DNA of 9,727 nt, from positions 1 through 9,727 of the forward strand of contig DATBFY010000487.1 of assembly GCA_036558265.1 (NCBI GenBank). Direction: 5' to 3'. Positions 4,212-9,727 of this stretch are shown in pieces (position 1 is the stretch's first letter; the number at the start of each line of letters is the position of its first letter). Under the pieces are notes generated by a model. That model was given only the letters and a program-made list of their open reading frames with translations, was not told the origin of the DNA and made no database searches. The translations under genes and the position numbers were made by a program. This DNA comes from RYN-433 sp036558265. Its GTDB lineage: Bacteria > Planctomycetota > Phycisphaerae > Tepidisphaerales > Tepidisphaeraceae.

Positions 4212-5228
4212 TCACTTGAGAAAGTAGCTCGTCCGCACGGCCATCGCCGCATCCAGCGTGGCCGACTGGATCTTCTGCAGGAAGGGGTTCAGCAGGGAGC
4301 CGGCAACCTCGGCCGGGGCGGCATATTGCAGGTCCGCCCATAGCCGCCCCAGGATCCCCTCCGCGACGTCCATACGGTCGGGGCTGATCTCGTTGCTGAT
4401 GCGGGTGGCTGCCTCCCGGGCGCGGGAGGCGCAAAAGCAGACGCTTCGGGGGAAGTTGCGCTCCAGAAGTAAAAAGGCCGCGATCGCGTCGGGCTCGATG
4501 TCGGCGGCATTCCGCCGAAACGCCTCCACGGCACAGCAGGAGCGGACGACCGACAGCAGGTGCATGTTGCGCTCGGCGTGATCGAGGGATGCGTCGACGG
4601 CGCGAAGCGTGTCGCACTTGGTCTCGATCACCCGGCAGGTCACGTCGATCCGCTCCAGATACTTGCCGAGCTGCACGAACTGCCACGACTGGCTGTGCCC
4701 CAGCGTCTGATCCGAGAGGCCCTGGAAGAGCAGCGAGGCGTTCGAGACGTGCTTGAGCAGGTCCGTGGTCGACTCGTCGAAACGCCCGGAGGCGTCCTGG
4801 TCGTGGAGGGTCCAGTAGAGGGTGTTCAAGTTCTCCCACATCTCGGCGGAGATGTTCTCGCGGATCGATCGCGCATTCTCGCGGGCGCGGGTGACGCACG
4901 CGTGGATCGAGTTGGGGTTCCCCTCGTCGAGGACCAGGTACCGCGCGATGCGCGAGCCGAGGTTGGCCCGGGGGGACGCGAGCAGCTCCTGCGCCTCGGG
5001 CATGCGATCGACCAGGAAGATGCGAAGCGGCCCGGCCCAGAACTGCCGCTCGACCTCCGCCGGCAGGTCGCCGACGTCCAGGAGCGACGTGACGTTCACC
5101 AGCAGCACGCGGGCGACGTGCTCGGCGCGCTCGACGTAACGGGCCATCCAGAACGCGGATTCGGCCACCCGTGACAGTAACGGTCGCGGCGGGCGATTAA
5201 CCAGGGACGCTGTCGCGAGATCGGGCAT
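4212..5228 (-). CDS. Alpha-E domain protein (DUF403)
   Basis: The 338-residue, all-helical protein belongs to the alpha-E family, recognised by the N-terminal LLSRVAESAFWMARYVERAE (residues 17-36) and by SIHACVTRARENARSIRENI with WENLNTLYW in the middle. The length is close to the family norm of about 310-330, with a short N-terminal extension (residues 1-16) before the conserved start. The catalytic role of alpha-E proteins is not established. They almost always neighbour, or are fused to, circularly permuted ATP-grasp proteins and are thought to form a complex with them in making a peptide or amide product. The gene starts 13 nt after the ATP-grasp stop, so the two are co-transcribed. The ATG at 5228 lacks a strong Shine-Dalgarno, and translation may be coupled to the upstream gene. 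Confidence 0.93.
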   Translation of the reverse strand: MPDLATASLVNRPPRPLLSRVAESAFWMARYVERAEHVARVLLVNVTSLLDVGDLPAEVERQFWAGPLRIFLVDRMPEAQELLASPRANLGSRIARYLVLDEGNPNSIHACVTRARENARSIRENISAEMWENLNTLYWTLHDQDASGRFDESTTDLLKHVSNASLLFQGLSDQTLGHSQSWQFVQLGKYLERIDVTCRVIETKCDTLRAVDASLDHAERNMHLLSVVRSCCAVEAFRRNAADIEPDAIAAFLLLERNFPRSVCFCASRAREAATRISNEISPDRMDVAEGILGRLWADLQYAAPAEVAGSLLNPFLQKIQSATLDAAMAVRTSYFLK

Positions 5229-5241
5229 GGTGACGTTCCGA

Positions 5242-6708
5242 CTAATCTTCGAGCACCCAGGTGTCCTTCGAGCCGCCGCCCTGCGAGGAGTTGACGACCA
5301 AAGACCCTCGGCGGAGGGCCACGCGCGTGAGGCCGCCGGGCATCACGACGATCCGTTCGCCGTAGAGGATGTACGGTCGCAGGTCCACGCGCCGGCCTTC
5401 GAGGTGCGGAAGATGCGAAGACCCGGCCACTTCGCCGTTGGCGTCCTCGACGAGCGTGGGATGCTGCGAGAGTTGAATGACGGGTTGGGCAATGAAATTT
5501 CGGGGATCGTTGTGGATCTTCCGGGCAAACTGCTCGCGCTCCTCGCGACTGGCCTGGTGGCCCATCAGCATGCCGTAGCCACCGGCATCATTGGTCGATT
5601 TGACCACCAGCTTGTCGAGGTTTTCGAGCACGTACCGCCGGTCCTCCTCACGGTGACAGATGTAGGTAGGTACATTGTCCAGGATCGGCTCCTGCTTGAG
5701 GTAATAGCGGATCATCTGGGGGACATAGGGATAGATGGCCTTGTCATCCGCGACCCCCGTCCCCGGCGCATTCACCAGCGCCACGTTCCCCAGGCGATAG
5801 GCGTTCATCAGGCCCGGCACGCCCAGGGCGCTGTCGGGGCGGAAATGGAGCGGGTCGAGGAAGTCGTCGTCGATCCGGCGGTAGATCACGTCCACGCGCC
5901 GTGGGCCGCTGGTCGTTCGCATGTAGACGAAATTGTTATCCACGACCAGGTCGCGTCCCTCGACCAGCTCGACCCCCATCTGCCGTGCAAGGAACGAATG
6001 TTCGAAATATGCTGAATTGTAGATTCCAGGCGTGAGCACCACGCACGTGGGGTCATCCGTGTGCCGCTGCCCGACGTAGCGGAGCGTCTGGAGCAGGTTG
6101 TAGGGGTAGTCTTCGACGCTGCGGACGCGATAGTGCGCGAAGAGACCCGGGAAGACCCGTTTCATCACCGCCCGGTTCTCCAGGACGTACGAAACGCCAC
6201 TTGGCGTCCTGCAGTTGTCCTCCAGCACCAGGTACCGACCCCCGGCGTCCCGGATCAGGTCGGTGCCGCAGATATGCGTGTAGACGCCCCGCGGCACGTT
6301 CAGCCCGCGCAACTCGCGGCGGAACATCCTGGCCGAGTAGATCATGTCGGCCGGGATCACCTTGTCGCGGAGGATCTTCTGGTCGCCGTAGATGTCGTTG
6401 CAGAAGAGGTTGAGGGACTGGATGCGCTGGACGAGCCCGGTCTCGATCGTGTCCCACTCGTCGGCGGGGATGATGCGGGGGATGAGGTCGAAGGGGAAGA
6501 TGCGTTCGACGCCCGATTTTTCGGAGTAGACCGTAAAGGTGATGCCCAGGTTGCGGAAGGAGAGGTCGGCCTGGTCGCGGTGGCGATCGAGCATGCCCGC
6601 GCCGATCTGGCCAAGCGTCTCGAACACGGGCGCGTAGTGGGGGCGCGGCGCCTGGGCGGCGTGGAACATCTCGTCGAAGAGCCCGTCGATGGTGTATCGA
6701 TCAAACAT
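5242..6708 (-). CDS. Circularly permuted ATP-grasp protein (DUF404/DUF407)
   Basis: The 488-residue protein is a member of the circularly permuted ATP-grasp family, predicted to be an ATP-dependent carboxylate-amine ligase. Motifs in order include YGDQ (107-110), LEDNCRTPSGVSY (162-174), YRRIDDDFLDP (276-286), NAPGTGVADDKAIYPY (313-328), VKSTNDAGGYGM (369-380), VDLRPY (441-446), GGLTRVA (458-464) and SSQGGGSKDTW (474-484). The last three are typical of the nucleotide and metal site. The ATG at 6708 gives the start MFDRYTIDGLFDEMF, matching the family; the frame stays open upstream to a TTG at 6786, but those residues are low-complexity Pro/Arg. It is the first gene of the operon with alpha-E and transglutaminase. 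Work from the Aravind group on amidoligases predicted that this trio makes peptide tags or small peptides. The Anbu proteasome homologue often found beside it is not in the window. Confidence 0.95.
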   Translation of the reverse strand: MFDRYTIDGLFDEMFHAAQAPRPHYAPVFETLGQIGAGMLDRHRDQADLSFRNLGITFTVYSEKSGVERIFPFDLIPRIIPADEWDTIETGLVQRIQSLNLFCNDIYGDQKILRDKVIPADMIYSARMFRRELRGLNVPRGVYTHICGTDLIRDAGGRYLVLEDNCRTPSGVSYVLENRAVMKRVFPGLFAHYRVRSVEDYPYNLLQTLRYVGQRHTDDPTCVVLTPGIYNSAYFEHSFLARQMGVELVEGRDLVVDNNFVYMRTTSGPRRVDVIYRRIDDDFLDPLHFRPDSALGVPGLMNAYRLGNVALVNAPGTGVADDKAIYPYVPQMIRYYLKQEPILDNVPTYICHREEDRRYVLENLDKLVVKSTNDAGGYGMLMGHQASREEREQFARKIHNDPRNFIAQPVIQLSQHPTLVEDANGEVAGSSHLPHLEGRRVDLRPYILYGERIVVMPGGLTRVALRRGSLVVNSSQGGGSKDTWVLED

Positions 6709-6757
6709 GCGTGGACGTGAGGCGCCGGCGGCGCGCGGGGCGGGCGGTTGACGGCGG

Positions 6758-6786
6758 AATGTAACCGAATGCGGCGGTGGGGACAA
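6758..6786 (-). promoter_or_regulatory. Predicted sigma-70-type promoter of the ATP-grasp operon
   Basis: On the minus strand TTGTCC (6786-6781) and TACATT (6763-6758) are separated by exactly 17 bp, each matching the housekeeping consensus at four of six positions. Transcription would start near 6751, giving a leader of about 43 nt before the ATG at 6708. The leader contains no clear Shine-Dalgarno sequence. Confidence 0.45.
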
Positions 6787-6918
6787 CGACGCCGCAATCG
6801 CGACGATTACCAGTAGATCCGAACGGCCGCCCTTTTCAGGGCATTGGCGGCGCGCTTAAAATTCGCAATCATCTCGGCCTACAATGCCAACCACCGGCTC
6901 TCGCCTGCTCCTGATCGA

Positions 6919-7101
6919 TCACCGCGCCACGTCCGTGACGTATACGTGGGGCGTCACCACGCCGCCCGCCAGCGGGTCCTTGTTCCGCTGGAACGTGATG
7001 TCGAGGTGATCGGCCTGATCCTTGCCGACCGGGCTCGACGTCAGCAGCCCCGCGCGCGTTCGCCCGTCGGGGTAAACGTGGTCGAGTAAATTGGCCCCCA
7101 A
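6919..7101 (-). pseudogene. Possible gene remnant: 60-codon frame with strong coding bias, no family recognised
   Basis: On the minus strand a frame of 60 codons runs from a TTG at 7101, directly preceded by an in-frame TGA, to a TGA at 6919. Third codon positions are almost all G or C, as in true genes of this window, and the translation looks like globular protein (for example AGLLTSSPVGKDQADHLDIT and GGVVTPHVYVTDVAR). No good start codon or Shine-Dalgarno is present, and the reading upstream is broken by stops. The simplest view is the C-terminal remnant of a larger gene whose 5' part was lost. A genuine small gene using TTG cannot be excluded. I do not recognise the family. Confidence 0.35.
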
Positions 7102-7298
7102 TCACATCTGGATGCGTCGATCATTGCGTCGTACGCAGGCATCTACCCGTGGAAATATGGGGGCTGACAATTCTTCGCCGGCTCGCGCGTTACACCCCAC
7201 AACGGACAAGGGGCGCGCGCGGGGCGATTTCGCACGACATCGGCCGTCGGGGTGTCCGCTTGCACATCGTCATCGCGCCCGCCGCGCGCCATCTGGTC

Positions 7299-7315
7299 CG
7301 TTTCAGGGCGAAACG
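7299..7315 (+). other. Small hairpin just upstream of the deiminase start codon
   Basis: CGTTTC (7299-7304) and GAAACG (7310-7315) are perfect complements with a 5-nt loop and end 7 nt before the ATG at 7323. They occupy the place where a Shine-Dalgarno would be expected, and no good one is visible outside the hairpin. It may affect translation initiation, but a 6-bp stem can occur by chance. Confidence 0.35.
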
Positions 7316-7322
7316 TGGTGTC

Positions 7323-8375
7323 ATGGAGTATGGATACGTTTCCGCATGTCCACCCGGTGACTTCGAGCAGCAGGCCGCGCTGCTGGTGAGCCTGACCGAG
7401 CTGCTCCAGTATTCCCCGCAGACGGTGCTCGAGCTCGCCGAGGCGCTGATCGACCGCATCCCGCTGATCGCGATCATCCGGGACGAGGATCAGCGGCGTC
7501 ACGCGATCACGATGCTGACGGACTGGGGGCTTCCCGCGCAGGGAATTTACTTCGTCTTCATGCCGGTGGGCACGTGGACGCGCGACTTCGCGCCGGCGTT
7601 CGTCCGCTGGCACGACGGCACCGTGCGGATCGTGGATGCCGAGTACCGCTTCGAAGGCAGGCCCAACGAGGACGTCGTGCCGCGGGCGCTGGCGGGCCTG
7701 CTGAAGCTGCCCCGGCGGGGCGTTCCGCTGGTGCTCGAGGGCGGAAACCTCCTGAGCAATGGGCGGGGATTGTGCCTGACCACCGACGCGCTGGTCGATG
7801 TGAACAACCTCAACGGCCGGCGGTACGACGCCATTCAGATCCGGCAGATTCTCGACGAGTGTTACGGCTTTTCCCAGACGGTGATGCTCGAGCCGCTAAT
7901 GGGCTACCGGACCCTGCACGTGGACATGTTCGCGGCGTTCACGGCGGCGGACGTGGTGGTCGTCGGTCAGTGCGATGCGCAAATCGACCCGAAGAACGCG
8001 GCCGTGCTCGATCGAAACGCGCAGATCCTGACGAAGGTGCGCACCGGCGGAGGGCGACTGCGCGTCGAACGGATCCCGATGCCCCCCTATGACGGAAATG
8101 GCGTACGCACCTACACGAACGTCATCTTCGCCAACGGCACGTTGCTGGTGCCGCATTATCCTGACGTCGATCCGGCGATCGAGGAGCGGGCGATGGACGT
8201 TTACGCCGAGTTGTTGCCCGACTGGGAACTGCTGCGGATCGACTGCGGCCCACTGGTGCCCGGCGGCGGGTCGCTGCGCTGCCTGAGCGCGCACGTGCCG
8301 TGGCTTCACGAGCATTTCCGCGAGCGCCCGGGCCGGGCGCGGCGGCAAACGCTACGCCCGGAGTTGCGACGGTGA
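7323..8375 (+). CDS. Agmatine deiminase family (PAD-porph) guanidine-modifying enzyme
   Basis: The 350-residue protein fits the peptidylarginine/agmatine deiminase family, which hydrolyses guanidinium groups through a covalent cysteine intermediate. Expected active-site elements appear in order: Asp88 in GTWTRDFAP, Glu139 in LEGGN, His199 and Asp201 in TLHVD, YTNVIFANGTLLVP (264-277), and Cys320 in GGGSLRCLS. In typical agmatine deiminases the last motif is GGGxxHC, so the residue before the nucleophile is Arg instead of His. The ATG at 7323 is chosen because family similarity begins about ten residues later and the upstream in-frame sequence is Arg-rich low complexity. Agmatine to N-carbamoylputrescine is the default reaction. 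No carbamoylputrescine amidohydrolase lies beside it, and the entry region (FEQQAALLVSLTELLQY) differs from classical members, so another guanidino substrate is possible. Confidence 0.85.
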   Translation: MEYGYVSACPPGDFEQQAALLVSLTELLQYSPQTVLELAEALIDRIPLIAIIRDEDQRRHAITMLTDWGLPAQGIYFVFMPVGTWTRDFAPAFVRWHDGTVRIVDAEYRFEGRPNEDVVPRALAGLLKLPRRGVPLVLEGGNLLSNGRGLCLTTDALVDVNNLNGRRYDAIQIRQILDECYGFSQTVMLEPLMGYRTLHVDMFAAFTAADVVVVGQCDAQIDPKNAAVLDRNAQILTKVRTGGGRLRVERIPMPPYDGNGVRTYTNVIFANGTLLVPHYPDVDPAIEERAMDVYAELLPDWELLRIDCGPLVPGGGSLRCLSAHVPWLHEHFRERPGRARRQTLRPELRR

Positions 8376-8444
8376 GGAGGGTCCCGGGTGGCGATCGCAC
8401 CCGCCCGGGGTAAACTCCGCCGGCGGAGGAGGCCGCGCGCGGAC

Positions 8445-9569
8445 ATGAGCGAATACCAATATTATGAATTCCTCGCCGTCGATCGACCACTGACGCCAAA
8501 GCAGATCGAGCAGGTCCGCGCGTTCTCCTCGCGGGCGGACATCACCTCGACGTCATTCGTCAACGAGTACAACTGGGGCGACTTCAAGGGCGACCCCGCG
8601 AAGTTCCTCGAACGCTGGTTCGACCTCATGCTGTACTACGCCAATTGGGGCACGCACACGCTGATGATGGGCCTCCCCGCCGATGCCCTGCCCGAAGGGA
8701 TCGTGAAGGCCTATTGCGTGGGCGAGGCGGCCTGGTTCAAGATCCACGGGGAAAAGATGCTCCTGGGCTTCGACTCGCAGGACGACTCGGGCGACTACGA
8801 TGAGAGCTACGACTGGTCCATGGCCTCGCTGGCGCCGATTCGCGAGGAACTGCTCCGCGGGGACCTGCGGCCCTTGTACCTGGGTTGGTTGTTGTGCGCG
8901 CACAACGGCGAGTTGGCCGAGGGCGACGCCGAGCCACCTGTCCCGCCGGGGATGGGGAAGCTCTCGGCCGCGCAAACTGAGCTGGTGGACTTCCTGCGCA
9001 TCGATGAGGATCTGCTGGAGCTGGCCGCCGGCGCTTCGGCGCCGCGCGAGGAACGGACGCAGGACGTCGGCCGGATCGTCGCAATGCTCTCACCGGCCGA
9101 CCGCGAGGAATTGCTGACCCAGTTCCTGGCGGGCGATGACCCGCGCCTGGCCATGAAGGTTCTGCGCCGCCATGGCGCTGGTGTCCTGCCGGGCAAGACG
9201 ACCGGGCGCACGGTCGGCGAGCTCCTGGCCGAAGCGGATCGTCGGCGCGCGGAGCGTGAGGAGGCCGAGCGACATCGTCGCGCCGCCGCACGCGCCCGCC
9301 GCGACGCCGAGACCGCCCGCCAGCGTACCGCGGAGCTCGACGCGCTGCTATCGCAAGGCGAGCGTCCGTGGCAGGAGGTGGAGACGCTGGTCGGCACGAA
9401 GACACCGGGCAATTATGAGCGGGCAGTCAGCCTGCTGATCGACCTGCGTGACGCCGCCGCCCGCACGGCCGCGCTCGACGCGTTCACGCGGCGTGTGGAG
9501 GAGATCCGCGCGCGTCACGCGAAGAAGTCGACGTTCATCGATCGGTTGAAGAAAAAGAAGCTGGTGTGA
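8445..9569 (+). CDS. Conserved protein of unknown function with basic coiled-coil C-terminus
   Basis: The 374-residue protein opens with YYEFLAVDRPLTPKQIEQVR and TSFVNEYNWGDFKGDP, followed by LYYANWGT, and later has PPVPPGMGKLSAAQTELVDF and LRIDEDLLELA (164-194). I recall this pattern from a widespread bacterial family annotated only as hypothetical. Residues 1-200 look globular and acidic. Residues about 255-300 are a highly charged Arg/Glu/Ala helix predicted to form a coiled coil. The chain ends in a lysine-rich tail (KKSTFIDRLKKKK), which could contact nucleic acid or membrane. There is no signal peptide or membrane helix. The ATG at 8445 is preferred over an upstream GTG (8388) because family similarity starts there and GGAGGAGG (8425-8432) lies 12 nt ahead. 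It follows the deiminase gene by 69 bp in the same direction and precedes an exported protein by 24 bp. Confidence 0.8.
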   Translation: MSEYQYYEFLAVDRPLTPKQIEQVRAFSSRADITSTSFVNEYNWGDFKGDPAKFLERWFDLMLYYANWGTHTLMMGLPADALPEGIVKAYCVGEAAWFKIHGEKMLLGFDSQDDSGDYDESYDWSMASLAPIREELLRGDLRPLYLGWLLCAHNGELAEGDAEPPVPPGMGKLSAAQTELVDFLRIDEDLLELAAGASAPREERTQDVGRIVAMLSPADREELLTQFLAGDDPRLAMKVLRRHGAGVLPGKTTGRTVGELLAEADRRRAEREEAERHRRAAARARRDAETARQRTAELDALLSQGERPWQEVETLVGTKTPGNYERAVSLLIDLRDAAARTAALDAFTRRVEEIRARHAKKSTFIDRLKKKKLV

Positions 9570-9593
9570 CGCGATCGAGTCATCGGAGGTCCC

Positions 9594-9727
9594 GTGAGGC
9601 TTGTCTTGCGCCTGCTGCCCATGCTCATCCTCGCTCAGGTCGCCCTCGCGGCGGAACGGTCACCGCGCGTCTTCCTCCTCGATCCCGCGGCCCTTGCCAA
9701 CGCGACGGCCCGGGTCGGCGCGGATTT
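9594..9727 (+). CDS. Start of an exported protein (3' end outside window)
   Basis: A GTG at 9594, preceded by a full GGAGGT (9585-9590) at a short 3-nt spacing, opens a frame of 44 codons that runs off the window. The first 20 residues (RLVLRLLPMLILAQVALAA after the start) form a classic Sec signal peptide: basic start, hydrophobic core and an AxA-type cleavage site (ALA or LAA, before ERS). The mature part begins SPRVFLLDPAALANATARV, which resembles the opening of planctomycetal alginate-lyase or heparinase-like polysaccharide lyases. That assignment rests on a handful of residues and is tentative. The 24-bp gap from the preceding gene suggests joint transcription. Confidence 0.7.
   Translation, partial: MRLVLRLLPMLILAQVALAAERSPRVFLLDPAALANATARVGAD

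Larger units (their letters stand above)
6709..7322. other. Intergenic region between the divergent ATP-grasp operon and the deiminase gene
   Basis: About 600 bases without a confident gene. It holds the predicted promoter of the ATP-grasp operon (6758-6786), a codon-biased 60-codon remnant on the minus strand (6919-7101) and a small hairpin just before the deiminase start (7299-7315). The rest (6787-6918 and 7102-7298) shows no recognisable RNA gene, repeat or mobile element. Confidence 0.5.

Noticed and set aside
5227..6720. Long plus-strand frames antisense to the ATP-grasp gene
   Set aside because: Both frames mirror codon bias of the real gene and contain no recognisable motifs.
6826..6851. 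Imperfect hairpin GCCGCCC...GGGC-ATT-GGC followed by an AT-rich patch, as a terminator
   Set aside because: It has only 4+3 bp with a bulge and no T-run in the right place, and no confident gene ends there.
8415..8428. Perfect 14-bp palindrome CTCCGCCGGCGGAG upstream of the gene at 8445
   Set aside because: With no loop it is a poor RNA hairpin, and its right half merges with the Shine-Dalgarno; it could be an operator, but a single GC-only palindrome is weak evidence.

Overview
This GC-rich window most likely comes from a planctomycete, probably near Phycisphaerae. The best taxonomic clue is the small membrane protein at 2235-2711, which ends in a Cys4 zinc ribbon of the form CxxCGYDLRATPxRCPxCG. 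I know that tail mainly from planctomycetal small membrane proteins. This is a judgement from memory, not a search.

Left part (1-2132). The window opens in the C-terminal third of an endonuclease III gene (+). Convergent to it, on the minus strand, is a compact metal/arsenic cluster read right to left: a MerR-family regulator (2132-1689), a textbook MerR-type operator-promoter with a 20-bp spacer whose -35 box overlaps the regulator's stop codon (1692-1661), a tiny cysteine-rich peptide gene (1579-1469, 36 aa with 10 Cys), a perfect 15-bp stem-loop, a thioredoxin-type arsenate reductase (1379-942) and an aquaporin-family channel (930-244). The inferred logic is sensing by a cysteine-liganded MerR protein, sequestration by the peptide, reduction of arsenate to arsenite, and arsenite exit down its gradient through the channel. 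No ArsB or Acr3 pump and no ArsR are present in the window.

Middle left (2133-3089). Two small membrane proteins lie on the plus strand. Both genes, and the regulator gene facing them, have a -10-like hexamer only 6-8 nt before the start codon and no Shine-Dalgarno sequence, which suggests leaderless transcripts.

Middle (3090-6786). A minus-strand operon encodes a circularly permuted ATP-grasp protein, an alpha-E domain protein and a transglutaminase-like cysteine peptidase. This is a known conserved gene trio, predicted in the literature to make and process a peptide or amide modification, with no settled biochemistry. Here the transglutaminase carries an unusual glutamine-rich tail encoded by a CAA microsatellite.

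Right part (6787-9727). A stretch of about 600 bases holds one codon-biased 60-codon fragment that may be a gene remnant. It is followed on the plus strand by an agmatine-deiminase-family enzyme, a conserved protein of unknown function with a basic coiled-coil C-terminus, and the start of an exported protein cut by the window edge. No rRNA, tRNA, CRISPR array or insertion sequence was seen.
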